Shown in pieces: positions 36,285 to 45,005 of a stretch of DNA of 64,000 nt (the first letter of the stretch is position 1; the number at the start of each line of letters is the position of its first letter). Made by a program: the position numbers and the translations under genes. Origin of the DNA: Rhizobiales bacterium Y(2018) (GTDB lineage Bacteria; Pseudomonadota; Alphaproteobacteria; Rhizobiales; Aestuariivirgaceae); the NCBI GenBank assembly GCA_005502925.1, contig SCPD01000001.1:372001-436000 (forward strand). Direction: 5' to 3'. A model generated the notes under the pieces. That model made no database searches, was not told where the DNA came from, and was given only the letters and a program-made list of their open reading frames with translations.

Positions 36285-36980
36285 TTACAGACCGTCACGG
36301 AATTTGATCGCCGCGTGACTGCCGTCGCAGAACGGCTTGTTCTTCGATTCGCCGCAGCGGCATAAAGTTACGCGGTTGCGCAGCTCATATTTGCCGCCAT
36401 CGGCAGCGACCACTTCGATGCCGCCCCGCAGCCACAGCGGACCGCTGCAGCGCTGCTCGGGATCCTCCACCAGACCAATAGACACAGGCAAATCGGGCTC
36501 GACCGGCTTGCCGGTCTTCTTGTCCCAGGCAACCAGGCGCCCGGCCGGGCAATTGCCGACCTGACGGATGAAATCAGCACGGATAGCGGGCTTGTCCGTC
36601 TCCAACACCTGATTCCACACCTGCCCCTTGGGGTCGCAGAACCGGCCGAAGGCGCACAGGCCTTCGGCGTCGGTCAGCCGCATCTCGGGTCCCTCGAACA
36701 GCTGCGCCTGCTCGACATAGAGCGTGCGGCTCGCCGTCTCCTCGCCGTCGAACCCAACCTTGGCATGCGATCCATCGCAAAAGGGCTTCTGCTCAGAATG
36801 GCCGCAGCGGCATAATTCGTAGCTTTCGGATACCGTGAAGGCCTTGCCTTCGCGCCAGTTCTCCGAGCCGCCCTCCTCATCCGCGATGATGGTCTGCTGA
36901 GCGAGCGGCACGGCGCCGCTGACCACATAAGGTCCGTCTTCGATGACGACAATCTGTGCCCTGGCTTTCGGCTGGGTCAT
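36285..36980 (-). CDS. Double CDGSH iron-sulfur protein
   Basis: The 231-aa protein carries two CDGSH motifs, CRCGHSEQKPFCDGSH (about 84-99) and CRCGESKNKPFCDGSH near the C-terminus (about 207-222), each able to bind a redox-active 2Fe-2S cluster. The middle part contains CAFGRFCDP and GNCPAGRL, seen in larger bacterial mitoNEET-like proteins. ATG at 36980 (MTQPKAR) is preferred to a TTG at 37016. It is convergent with the small exported gene and followed upstream by the Sel1 gene in the same direction. A role in iron-sulfur or redox homeostasis is likely from the family. Confidence 0.85.
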   Translation of the reverse strand: MTQPKARAQIVVIEDGPYVVSGAVPLAQQTIIADEEGGSENWREGKAFTVSESYELCRCGHSEQKPFCDGSHAKVGFDGEETASRTLYVEQAQLFEGPEMRLTDAEGLCAFGRFCDPKGQVWNQVLETDKPAIRADFIRQVGNCPAGRLVAWDKKTGKPVEPDLPVSIGLVEDPEQRCSGPLWLRGGIEVVAADGGKYELRNRVTLCRCGESKNKPFCDGSHAAIKFRDGL

Positions 36981-37034
36981 GGCCTCCAGGCTATGGAGGG
37001 CGCCGAAAACGATCAAGTCATATTTTGACGGGGT

Positions 37035-37295
37035 TCAGTGGAGGCTGATCCAGTCACGCGCCTGGCGCTGCGCCTCGGCAATCTGAGCGATGCTCATCTC
37101 GCGCGAGATCTCGCAGCGGCAGCGCCGCGCCTCGGGGCTGCCTTTCAGCGCCGCGATATTGAACCACTTATGCGCCGTGACATAGTTCCGTTCGACCTCG
37201 CGGCCGAGGCAATACATCATGCCGAGATGATAAAGCATCTCGGCGGATGAGCCTTTCTCCACCGCCGATGCCGGCAGCGCTGTAGAGCGTGTCAT
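37035..37295 (-). CDS. Sel1-repeat protein
   Basis: This 86-aa protein has one clear Sel1-like repeat (AEMLYHLGMMYCLGREVERNYVTAHKWFNIAALKG), a TPR-related helical hairpin that mediates protein contacts. The start is set at ATG 37295 behind GGGAG; an upstream extension to 37355 is less likely. The C-terminus EAQRQARDWISLH is helical. Sel1 proteins this short with one complete repeat are common in Hyphomicrobiales and usually unassigned. Confidence 0.75.
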   Translation of the reverse strand: MTRSTALPASAVEKGSSAEMLYHLGMMYCLGREVERNYVTAHKWFNIAALKGSPEARRCRCEISREMSIAQIAEAQRQARDWISLH

Positions 37296-37511
37296 GCTCC
37301 CGTCCCTCTGTTTGACTGTCCCTGCCGATCCTCTTTGTGATCGTGCGAGGACCAAGATGACTCCGCGCCCGCCAAAAGGACGTTAAGCGACAGGCTTAAC
37401 AGGGGTTGAAGGCGGTTCCTTCAAATCTCCTTAAAATCAAGTTATTACAGAGAGTTAGGCGATATTTCGAAAGGTGCCTGTTTACAGGGCGCTAACCAGC
37501 CGGCGGTTTCG

Positions 37512-38543
37512 TCAGGGCGTGACCGGAACGGCGACGCGCACCACCAGCGGATAATGATCGGAACCCGCATCATTTCCGATGCGCACCTTTTCCAGCCCCT
37601 TCACTTCAGGGCTGGCGAAGATGTGGTCAATGGCGAGCTGCGGCATCTGGAAATTGGCGGGCCAGGTCGGCAGCCAGCCATCGAGCCGGCGCAAAGTGCT
37701 TCTCTGCTCGAATGTGGAAAGCAGACGCGATGACGGCGTGGCGTTGAAATCACCCATCACGACGCGAGGGCCCTCCAGCTTGCGGATGAGGTCGGCCAGC
37801 TCATTCAGCTGGGTGAGCTGGGCGCGCAAATAGGGAAAGCGGATCGTATGGGTGCCGATCACGGTCAGCCCGCCGAGTTCCTTGCCGAAGGAGGCCCGCA
37901 CCATCGGCGGACCAACCCATGAGGCATGGCTTTCGAAATCGGCGATCGGGAATTTCGACACCACCGCCATGTAGCAGTGTTCGAGATGGCGGCAGTCGTC
38001 CTGATAGGGCCATTGCGGCTTGAGCTTGTCGAGCAAGGCGCGCTTCTCGTTGCCGAATTCGAGCAGCACCAGGATATCGGGGTCGTTGCGCTGCACCTCC
38101 GCGGCGATCGCGTCGACATTGGCGTTTTCGAGCCAGGTGTTGAAGGACATGACGCGCAGCACACGATGCTCGGCCGGCGGCTTTACCTCAGGCGCTGGAT
38201 AAGACGCGGCCGTCAGATGCGGCATGATGCCGATGACGAGAAGCCCGATCACCGTAATCGCGATCCCGGTCAGCACCCGTGCAAAAGGCACGAAGAAGGC
38301 AATGCCGAAGGCGATCGCGACCAGCCAGAACTGGTAGGAGAATTGAGCGAAGACGTCGAAGGCGATCCACAGATTGCCGAACCAGCCGCCGAGCACACCG
38401 GCCAGGCCCAGCACAGCGAAGACAAAACTGGCGAAACGTCCGCGCCGGCGCTTTCTGGGGGGAGCCTCTGGGGAAGAATCATCTTCCAATTCCTCAGGCT
38501 CGAGTTCCGGCGCAATGCGGCCGGTTTCCGTGTCTACAGTCAA
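37512..38543 (-). CDS. Membrane-anchored endonuclease/exonuclease/phosphatase-fold protein
   Basis: The 343-aa protein has an acidic N-terminus, a basic PPRKRRRGR stretch, three membrane helices (about 35-110), and a periplasm-facing EEP domain from about 125. Landmarks are RVMSFNTWLENAN (catalytic Asn), LVLLEFGNE (metal Glu), GTHTIRF, MGDFNATPSS and GSDHYPLVV (catalytic Asp-His). EEP enzymes cleave phosphodiesters in nucleic acids, lipids or inositol phosphates, and the substrate here is unknown. The start is probably TTG at 38543, because no ATG occurs before the membrane region. It follows the GST gene by 19 bases in the same direction. Confidence 0.85.
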   Translation of the reverse strand: MTVDTETGRIAPELEPEELEDDSSPEAPPRKRRRGRFASFVFAVLGLAGVLGGWFGNLWIAFDVFAQFSYQFWLVAIAFGIAFFVPFARVLTGIAITVIGLLVIGIMPHLTAASYPAPEVKPPAEHRVLRVMSFNTWLENANVDAIAAEVQRNDPDILVLLEFGNEKRALLDKLKPQWPYQDDCRHLEHCYMAVVSKFPIADFESHASWVGPPMVRASFGKELGGLTVIGTHTIRFPYLRAQLTQLNELADLIRKLEGPRVVMGDFNATPSSRLLSTFEQRSTLRRLDGWLPTWPANFQMPQLAIDHIFASPEVKGLEKVRIGNDAGSDHYPLVVRVAVPVTP

Positions 38544-38562
38544 ATCCCTAAGGCCTCAGATT

Positions 38563-39318
38563 CTACAGCAGCCGGCTCTCCAGCGGCAAAAGCTGCTCGG
38601 GTGTAGCAAAACCCGGAAGCGCTTCAAAGCGCTTCTTCCAGTCGGCGACCTTTGGATAGACCTGAACATCCATGCCGGCTTCCGCAGCGTAGCGGATCAC
38701 GCCATAAGCATCGATGTCGGCGATGGTGGGCTTGCGGCCGGCGAGCCATTCCGATTTGGACAGCTCATGTTCGAGCACGTTCAGAGCCGAGCGGGACTCG
38801 CCGTCATACATGACCTTCACCTCGTCGCCGAACTGGCGCAGGCCGCGGGCACGCTGACGCAATCGATAGATGGGCGACGCCAGCTTGTCCCAGATCCAGA
38901 ACATCCATTCGCGCACGCGCTGCTGCTCGAATTCGGTCTTGCCGTCGAATTTGCCGAGCTTGCCGGCCAGATATTCGAGGATCGCCGCCGACTGGCTGAG
39001 GAAGATCTGCCCGTCGCGCAGGCACGGGACCTGGCCGTAGCGGTTTTTGACGAGATAATCGGGCTGCTTGTGAGCCCCCTCCCGCAAATTGACATGGATG
39101 TAGGAAAACGGATGTCGGCACAGCGACAGCATCAGGGCCACCGTATAAGTGGGGCCCGACAAAGCAAAACCGTGCAGGGTGAAACGCTCCTTGTTGCTGG
39201 CGACCGGGGCTTCGGGCTTTGGGCGCGGCGATGGCTTCACCGGCCGGCGCGCCGACGTCTTGGATACAGGCTTCCTTACGGCCGCTTTCTTTACGACCTT
39301 CTTCGCAGCTTTGGCCAT
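38563..39318 (-). CDS. Glutathione S-transferase-like protein with Lys/Pro/Ala-rich tail
   Basis: In this 251-aa protein, residues about 46-251 form a GST: a thioredoxin-like N-domain (FTLHGFALSGPTYTVALMLSL, GQVPCLRDG, LSQSAAILEYLA) and a helical C-domain (WLAGRKPTIADIDAYGVIRY). The first 42 residues are extremely Lys/Ala/Pro-rich (MAKAAKKVVKKAAVRKP), like a histone H1 or bacterial H1-like tail, which is unusual on a GST and could bind nucleic acid or polyphosphate. It conjugates or reduces with glutathione by family analogy. It probably shares a transcript with the EEP gene. Confidence 0.85.
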   Translation of the reverse strand: MAKAAKKVVKKAAVRKPVSKTSARRPVKPSPRPKPEAPVASNKERFTLHGFALSGPTYTVALMLSLCRHPFSYIHVNLREGAHKQPDYLVKNRYGQVPCLRDGQIFLSQSAAILEYLAGKLGKFDGKTEFEQQRVREWMFWIWDKLASPIYRLRQRARGLRQFGDEVKVMYDGESRSALNVLEHELSKSEWLAGRKPTIADIDAYGVIRYAAEAGMDVQVYPKVADWKKRFEALPGFATPEQLLPLESRLL

Positions 39319-39455
39319 TCAGTCCTCCGATGGCGCGGGTCCCAGCACCGCGCGCCCCCCTTCTTAATCCGGGTACGGACTATAGCGCCAATTCTAGCGA
39401 ATCGGAACTCTCTGATAAGTTATTGGTAAATCAACGAAAATTCTTAAGGCTATGG

Positions 39456-40934
39456 TTAAATCCCAAGCTTCTTGCGCAGAATTTCGTTAACGGCCTGCGG
39501 ATTCGCCTTGCCGCCGGTGGTCTTCATGACCTGGCCGACGAACCAGCCCAGCATGGTCGGTTTGGCCTTCACCTGCTCGACCTTGTCCGGATTGGCGGCA
39601 ATGATCTCATCTACCGCCTTTTCGATGGCGCCGGTATCGGTGACCTGCTTGAGGCCGCGCTTCTCGACGATCTCGGCCGGGTCGCCGCCCTCGGTCCAGA
39701 CGATCTCGAAAATGTCCTTGCCGATCTTGCCGGAGATCGTGCCGGCCCCGATCAGGTCGACGATGGCGCCCAGCTGGCCGGCGGAAATCGGTGTGTTTTC
39801 AATGACTTTTCCTTCTTTATTCAAGCGTCCGAAGAGCTCGTTGATGACCCAGTTGGCGGCCATCTTGCCGTCGCGGCCCCGGGCGACCTCCTCGAAATAG
39901 GTGGCGGACGCACTTTCGGCGATCAGCACATCGGCGTCATAGACCGACAGCCCATAGTCCTTGACGAAGCGGTCGCGCTTCTCATCCGGAAGTTCCGGCA
40001 GGCTCTGCCTGATCCGCTCGATCCAGTCGGCCTCCAGTTCCAGTGGCAGGAGGTCCGGATCGGGAAAATAGCGATAGTCATGCGCCTCTTCCTTGGAGCG
40101 CATCGACCGCGTCTCGCCTTTCCTAGCGTCAAAAAGACGGGTCTCCTGGTCGATCTTGCCGCCGTCCTCGAGGACGCCGATCTGGCGCTTCGCCTCATAG
40201 ACGATGGCCTGCCCCATGAAGCGGATGGAATTGACGTTCTTGATCTCGCAACGGGTGCCGAAGGCCTCGCCGGGTCGGCGCACCGACACGTTGATGTCGG
40301 CCCTGAGGCTGCCCTCTTCCATATTGCCGTCGCAGGTGCCGAGATAACGCATGATCTGGCGCAGCTTGGTTACATAGGCCTTGGCCTCGTCGGGAGAGCG
40401 CATGTCGGGCTTCGACACGATCTCCATCAGCGCCACGCCGGACCGGTTCAGGTCGACGAAGCTCATACTGGGATGCTGGTCGTGCAGGCTCTTGCCGGCA
40501 TCCTGCTCGAGATGCAGCCGCTCGATGCCGACATCGACGGACTGGCCCTCATCGAGGTCGATGCGGACCACGCCCTCGCCCACCACCGGCTGCTTGTACT
40601 GCGAGATCTGATAGCCCTGCGGCAGGTCGGGATAGAAATAGTTCTTGCGGTCGAACACCGAGCGCCGATTGATCTCGGCCTTGAGGCCGAGCCCCGTTTT
40701 CACCGCCTGCTCGACGCAGAATTCGTTGATCACCGGCAGCATGCCGGGCATCGCCGCGTCGACGAGCGATACGTGGTCATTGGGCTCGCCGCCATATTCA
40801 GCCGAAGCGCCGGAAAACAGCTTGGACTTGGAGAGAACCTGGGCATGAACCTCCATGCCGATGACGATCTCCCAATCCCCCGTGGCGCCCTTCAGCCAGT
40901 CCTTCTTGTCGGCGACGCGCAATTCTGAATTCAT
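39456..40934 (-). CDS. gatB: Aspartyl/glutamyl-tRNA(Asn/Gln) amidotransferase subunit B
   Basis: The 492-aa protein is the GatB subunit that, with GatA and GatC, converts Glu-tRNA(Gln) and Asp-tRNA(Asn) to the amidated forms. Signatures are [50 protein letters not shown], and the C-terminal YqeY-like domain ending [16 protein letters not shown]. The start was set at ATG 40934 (MNSELRV), behind GGAG, rather than at 40943. gatA and gatC are not in the window beyond this strand's start. Confidence 0.97.
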   Translation of the reverse strand: MNSELRVADKKDWLKGATGDWEIVIGMEVHAQVLSKSKLFSGASAEYGGEPNDHVSLVDAAMPGMLPVINEFCVEQAVKTGLGLKAEINRRSVFDRKNYFYPDLPQGYQISQYKQPVVGEGVVRIDLDEGQSVDVGIERLHLEQDAGKSLHDQHPSMSFVDLNRSGVALMEIVSKPDMRSPDEAKAYVTKLRQIMRYLGTCDGNMEEGSLRADINVSVRRPGEAFGTRCEIKNVNSIRFMGQAIVYEAKRQIGVLEDGGKIDQETRLFDARKGETRSMRSKEEAHDYRYFPDPDLLPLELEADWIERIRQSLPELPDEKRDRFVKDYGLSVYDADVLIAESASATYFEEVARGRDGKMAANWVINELFGRLNKEGKVIENTPISAGQLGAIVDLIGAGTISGKIGKDIFEIVWTEGGDPAEIVEKRGLKQVTDTGAIEKAVDEIIAANPDKVEQVKAKPTMLGWFVGQVMKTTGGKANPQAVNEILRKKLGI

Positions 40935-41039
40935 AGACCACACTCCATTTCGGGAAGCTTGGTACTGGGTTGGGAGGCCGGGTTCAAGGCCTACACATCC
41001 CCCGGCCGGCCTGGGGTTCCGTCTGATTTTTATAGAGGC

Positions 41040-41070
41040 AAATATTTTAATTGGATAAAATATTTATTGC
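41040..41070. promoter_or_regulatory. AT-rich palindrome upstream of the cupin/oxidase operon, possible TetR site
   Basis: AAATATTTT (41040-41048) and AAAATATTT (41057-41065) form a perfect 9-bp inverted repeat with an 8-base spacer, in high-GC surroundings. The segment ATAAAATATTTATTGC (41055-41070) closely resembles the one at 43585-43601 before the M24 gene. A shared operator for the TetR regulator between them is plausible but inferred. Confidence 0.4.
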
Positions 41071-41133
41071 GGCTGCGGCCTGGCGCGATTAGACACGGAG
41101 GCGGATCCTTCAAAGACGACACAGGTACAATTC

Positions 41134-41568
41134 ATGATCGCATACAAGGCCGGCGGAACGCGCGTCGAGCTCACCCCTCTCACCGTGAAGCCTCAGATCC
41201 TCGACGGCAATCCGCTCGAAGCGAGCCGGCGCCTCATCGACGCGCCTGCGGGCGGCCCGGTGCGCAGCGGCATCTATGAGGTGAGCCGCGGTAAGTTCGT
41301 CATCACCTTCGCCTTCCACGAGCTGGCGACGGTGCTCGAAGGCACGGTCGAGCTCACCGATGAGGCGGGCAACAGCGTGACCTATGGGCCGGGCGATTCC
41401 TGGTTCTGCCAGAAGGGCGAGAAAGTCACCTGGAACGTGACCAGCGAGCGCCTGCGCAAATGTTTCATGGCGGTCGATCCCGACCACTTGAACCGCGACG
41501 GCGGCATGATCGAGCCTCTCGCCTATAAGGGCCCGGATGCTCAGGGCGCAATCCCGGTGATCGGTTAA
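41134..41568 (+). CDS. Cupin-domain protein (DUF861/EutQ-like)
   Basis: This 144-aa single cupin has its core strands at about 45-120: KFVITFAFHELATVLEGTVELTDEAGN, TYGPGDSWFCQKGE, and RLRKCFMAV. The HELATVLEG and GPGD turns correspond to the two cupin motifs, though fewer metal-binding His are present than usual. It starts ahead of the FAD-oxidase gene with a four-base gap, so the two are an operon. Cupins beside amine oxidases often belong to amine, opine or ureide catabolism. The exact substrate is unknown. Confidence 0.8.
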   Translation: MIAYKAGGTRVELTPLTVKPQILDGNPLEASRRLIDAPAGGPVRSGIYEVSRGKFVITFAFHELATVLEGTVELTDEAGNSVTYGPGDSWFCQKGEKVTWNVTSERLRKCFMAVDPDHLNRDGGMIEPLAYKGPDAQGAIPVIG

Positions 41569-41572
41569 AGAC

Positions 41573-42892
41573 ATGAGCGCCGACTTCCAGAACAGCCTGA
41601 TCGAGAAATCACTGTGGGTGGCGACAGCCGGAGCCGGACCCGACTTCCCCGTCCTCGGCGGTGATGCCTCCTGCGATGTGGCGATCATCGGGGCCGGCAT
41701 TCTCGGCCTGTCGACGGCGCTCCACATCGCCGCCCGCGGCGGCTCGGTCATCGTGCTGGATGCGGCCACGCCGGGCTGGGGCGGCGGCGGGCGCAATGGC
41801 GGCCAGGTCAATCCGGGCCTCAAGCTCGATCCCGAAGAACTCGTCAGCCATTTCGGACCGACGGCTGGTCCAGCGCTCGCCGAATTCGGCACCGTCACGG
41901 CGGATGAAACCTTTGAGACACTCGGCAAGTTCAATATTGCCTGCGATCACACGCGTCAGGGATGGCTGCAGCTCGCCCACGCCCCGCAGGCGATGGCCGG
42001 ACTGGAACGGCGCGCCAGGCAATGGCAGGCGCGCGGCATTGCGGTGGAGGTGCTTTCTGCCACGGACGCGCAGAAGCTCAGCGGAAGTGCCGCCTATGCC
42101 GGCGGCATCCTCAATCCCAAAGGCGGCAGCCTGCATCCCTTGAAGCTGGTGCGCGGCCTCGCCCAGGCGGCGCTCACGCGCGGCGCGCGGATCTTCCGCG
42201 ACAGCCGGGTCGTGAAGATCGAACAGGCCCAGGGCCAACATTCCCTCGCCACGGCGAGAGGCCGGGTCAGCGCCCGGCAGGTGCTCGTTTCGACCGATGC
42301 CTATACGGATGGCCTCGTGCCCGGCCTCGCCAAAAGCGTGCTGCCGGTCAGCACGTTCCAGATCGCCAGCGAACCGTTGAGCGCCGATCTGGCACGCAGC
42401 ATCCTGCCCGGCGGCCAGCACGTCTCCGATACCCATCGCTCGCTCTATTACTTCCGCAAGGATGGGCAAGGACGCTTCCTGATCGGTGGCCGCGGCGCCT
42501 ATGGTCCCGGAGGCGCAGCCGGCGCCTATGCCGAACTCAGGCATGTCGCGGCCAAAATCTATCCGGCGCTGGCCAATTGCCAATGGGTCTACCGCTGGGG
42601 CGGCATGGTCGCGGTCACCGAAGACCATCTCTTCCATGTCACGGAGCCCGTACCCGGAATCCTCACCGCGATCGGCTGCAATGGCCGTGGCGTTGCGCTC
42701 AGCGTTTCGCTCGGCAAGCGCCTCGCCGAGCAGCTCATCACCGGCTCACCTGCGGGCATTCCCTTCCCGGTCGAGCGCCTGCGTCCCGTCGCACTGCATG
42801 GCCTGAAGAAGGCTATGCTGCCCGTCATCGCCAAGACCTATTCGGTTCTCGACCATCTCGACAAGGGCAGCGTGCTGCGCCGCAAAGCCTGA
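41573..42892 (+). CDS. FAD-dependent amine oxidase (PuuB/OrdL-like)
   Basis: The 439-aa D-amino-acid-oxidase-family flavoprotein has the Rossmann FAD motif VAIIGAGILGLSTALH (about 36-51), then GGRNGGQVNPGLKL, and a C-terminal RWGGMVAVTEDHLFH... GCNGRGVALS block typical of gamma-glutamylputrescine oxidoreductases and related enzymes. It oxidises a secondary or primary amine and produces H2O2. It follows the cupin gene with four bases between. The TetR regulator lies 65 bases downstream. Substrate specificity cannot be told from the sequence. Confidence 0.88.
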   Translation: MSADFQNSLIEKSLWVATAGAGPDFPVLGGDASCDVAIIGAGILGLSTALHIAARGGSVIVLDAATPGWGGGGRNGGQVNPGLKLDPEELVSHFGPTAGPALAEFGTVTADETFETLGKFNIACDHTRQGWLQLAHAPQAMAGLERRARQWQARGIAVEVLSATDAQKLSGSAAYAGGILNPKGGSLHPLKLVRGLAQAALTRGARIFRDSRVVKIEQAQGQHSLATARGRVSARQVLVSTDAYTDGLVPGLAKSVLPVSTFQIASEPLSADLARSILPGGQHVSDTHRSLYYFRKDGQGRFLIGGRGAYGPGGAAGAYAELRHVAAKIYPALANCQWVYRWGGMVAVTEDHLFHVTEPVPGILTAIGCNGRGVALSVSLGKRLAEQLITGSPAGIPFPVERLRPVALHGLKKAMLPVIAKTYSVLDHLDKGSVLRRKA

Positions 42893-42957
42893 TCGGCCTA
42901 TTGCGGGACTCTGCTCGTCATGGTCATTTGCGGGGATCATAATAAGAGGAGCCTTGA

Positions 42958-43572
42958 GTGACAGGACTTCGCGGCAAACAGAAGACGATGCGGCGCCAGC
43001 ATATTCTCGACGCCACGTTGAAGCTCCTGTCGAAGAAGATGTTCTCCGACATCAGCCTGCAGGACATCGCAGCCGAGGCCGATGTCACGGTGCCGACGAT
43101 ATACAACTATTTTGGCTCCAAGAGCGCCGTCATCCTCGAGCTTGTGCTCAGCCGGCAGGAGGAACTGTCCGAGCGCATGGACGCCTTCATCACCAAGCGC
43201 AGCCACCGCGACGCCCAGCGCGCTCTTACCGACTGGGTGAGGCTCGTCACCGACGGCGCGTTCGACACCCTCGATCGCGACGTCTGGCGCTCGCTCTATC
43301 AGGAGCGCGTGCGCGATGACGATCTGGGGCCTCTCTTCGGCAAGCTCAGCTCCTTCTTTGTCGACAGATCGGTGCAGTTTCTCGACACGCTGAAGCAGAA
43401 ACAGCTCATCCACGCTGAAACCGACACCAAGGCGGCCGCGAAACTGCTCGATGCGGTCTGCGAGCATTATTTCCGCCTGGCCATCTTCTACAATGCGCAA
43501 AGCCGGTCAGGCCATGGCGACGAGATCAAAGCCATCGTCAAGGAACTCTATCGGGGCCTGGCACCTTCCTAA
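42958..43572 (+). CDS. TetR/AcrR-family regulator
   Basis: The 204-aa regulator has an N-terminal TetR helix-turn-helix (HILDATLKLLSKKMFSDISL, then QDIAAEADVTVPTIYNYFGSK, about residues 15-57) and a helical ligand-binding domain. It starts with GTG at 42958 behind AAGAGGAG; an ATG at codon 11 is possible. It sits between the cupin-oxidase operon and the M24 hydrolase, and similar AT-rich palindromes precede both units, so it may control both and respond to their substrate. That link is an inference. Confidence 0.88.
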   Translation: MTGLRGKQKTMRRQHILDATLKLLSKKMFSDISLQDIAAEADVTVPTIYNYFGSKSAVILELVLSRQEELSERMDAFITKRSHRDAQRALTDWVRLVTDGAFDTLDRDVWRSLYQERVRDDDLGPLFGKLSSFFVDRSVQFLDTLKQKQLIHAETDTKAAAKLLDAVCEHYFRLAIFYNAQSRSGHGDEIKAIVKELYRGLAPS

Positions 43573-43601
43573 TTTTTTATTCTCATAAAAAATTTTATTG
43601 C
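43571..43601. promoter_or_regulatory. AT-rich inverted repeat between the TetR and M24 genes
   Basis: AATTTTTTAT (43571-43580) and ATAAAAAATT (43585-43594) are perfect 10-bp arms around TCTC, starting in the TetR stop codon and followed by TTATTGC. It could work as an AT-rich terminator or, because of its similarity to 41055-41070, as an operator for the M24 gene that starts 53 bases downstream. Confidence 0.4.
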
Positions 43602-43653
43602 ACTAAAATATAGACATGATTAAATCCCGGCGACATTCGCAAGGGAGACCGTC

Positions 43654-44880
43654 ATGGATATGAACATCAGGAGCCGGGTCGATTGGGAGCAGCCCTTCCC
43701 GCCGGAGGAATATGACGAGCGCCGCGCCAAGGTGAAAAAGGCGCTCGAACAGGCAGGTTATGACGGCATCGTCGTCACCGCGCCGCGCGATTACAACTAT
43801 CTCACCGGCCATGATCATATCTGGCAGTATCGTCACGCGGTGGTCGGACTCTATTTCGACACCGCCAGCGGTTCCTATGTCTTCTTCGACAACACCAGCC
43901 ACAAGGTGCTGATCTCCAATACGCCGGAGATCAAGGACATCTGGTATCACTCGCGCAGCATTCCGGCCACCGAGCAGACCAAGGAACTCGCGGGCAAGAT
44001 CCTGGCCAATGGCTGGGGACGCGGCAAGATCGCGATCCAGAGCTGGGGTTATGGCGGCCATCCCGACCATGTCCGCGCGATCGGCAAATACCTGGCCGAG
44101 GCCGGCGCCACAGTCGTCGAGGATTCCGACATCATCGAGGATGTCCGGCTCTATAAGTCGCCGCGCGAGGTCGCGGTGGTGCGGGAAGCCGCCCGGATCA
44201 CCCTCGCGACGATGGAGAAGGCGCGCGACTTCTTGCGGGTCGGCGTCGCCGAGACCGAGATCGACGCGGTCATCTGCTACGAGCTGATGAAACGCGGCGG
44301 CGGCCATCCCGGCATCCGCACTATGATCGGCAGCGGCCCGCGTTCCGGTTGCCATCACGCCCCCGCCTCGCATCGTCGGCTCAAAAGCGGCGACGTCGTG
44401 CATCTCGACTTCAGCGCCAGCCTGCATCGCTATCACGTCAATCTCAGCCGCAGCTTCGCCATGGGTGAGATCGACAAGCGCTGGCATGATCTGTTCGACC
44501 GCTCAGCGGGCTGCAGCGACGCCATCGTCAAAGGCGTCAAGCCGGGTGATCCGTTCAGCAAAGTCCAGGAAGCGGCGGACGCCTTCATCGCGCAGTCGGG
44601 CGTCGACCGGGCCAAATATGAATGGTTCATCGGCGGCTACACGCTCGGCATCGCCTTCCCGCCGGACTGGGTGCATCGCCACCGCCCCAATCCCTTCGAG
44701 CCGACCAATGATCCGGTCATGAAGCCCGGCATGGTGTTCAATTTCGAGGTCCAGTACGACGTCTTCGAAGATTGGCCCGGCGGCTCGGGCGCCGGCTGGA
44801 TCGACTCCTACCTCATGACCGAGAAGGGCCTCGAGATCCTCACCGAGATGCCGCGTAATCTGGTAGTGGTCGGCAAATAG
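43654..44880 (+). CDS. M24-fold hydrolase, creatinase-like with altered metal site
   Basis: This 408-aa two-domain pita-bread protein has an N-terminal creatinase-type domain (DGIVVTAPRDYNYLTGHDH) and a C-terminal catalytic fold from about 180. The metal-binding pattern of aminopeptidases is not intact: HLDFSASLHRYHVNLSRSF keeps the first Asp but has Asn at the second, the GH of the His motif is replaced in GGYTLGIAF, and GAGWIDSYLMTEKG has Asp/Tyr in place of the Glu-based signature. It therefore resembles metal-free creatinase-type C-N hydrolases or an inactive peptidase. GGGAG lies before the ATG. It ends at a strong hairpin terminator. Confidence 0.82.
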   Translation: MDMNIRSRVDWEQPFPPEEYDERRAKVKKALEQAGYDGIVVTAPRDYNYLTGHDHIWQYRHAVVGLYFDTASGSYVFFDNTSHKVLISNTPEIKDIWYHSRSIPATEQTKELAGKILANGWGRGKIAIQSWGYGGHPDHVRAIGKYLAEAGATVVEDSDIIEDVRLYKSPREVAVVREAARITLATMEKARDFLRVGVAETEIDAVICYELMKRGGGHPGIRTMIGSGPRSGCHHAPASHRRLKSGDVVHLDFSASLHRYHVNLSRSFAMGEIDKRWHDLFDRSAGCSDAIVKGVKPGDPFSKVQEAADAFIAQSGVDRAKYEWFIGGYTLGIAFPPDWVHRHRPNPFEPTNDPVMKPGMVFNFEVQYDVFEDWPGGSGAGWIDSYLMTEKGLEILTEMPRNLVVVGK

Positions 44881-44894
44881 CGACGACATTGACA

Positions 44895-44952
44895 CTGTGC
44901 CCGGGCTCATGACGGACGACGTCGTCTTCATGGTTCCCGGGCACAGCCTTTT
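44895..44952 (+). terminator. Rho-independent-type terminator after the M24 gene
   Basis: CTGTGCCCGGG (44895-44905) pairs perfectly with CCCGGGCACAG (44936-44946), with an inner self-complementary GACGACGTCGTC, and is followed by CCTTTT. It lies 15 bases beyond the M24 stop codon and separates that cluster from the CPT-like gene. Confidence 0.75.
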
Positions 44953-45005
44953 AGAAACCGCCACCCGCTCTTTCCTTCCGAGCGGATGAATGGCAGCTTG
45001 CCGCC

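Noticed and set aside
39219-40928. A plus-strand frame of 569 codons
   Set aside because: It is antisense to gatB, a certain gene. The Ala/Leu/Asp/Gly-rich translation is typical of the shadow frame of a high-GC gene.
41609-42637. A minus-strand frame of 342 codons
   Set aside because: It is antisense to the FAD-oxidase gene, which has an unmistakable cofactor motif.
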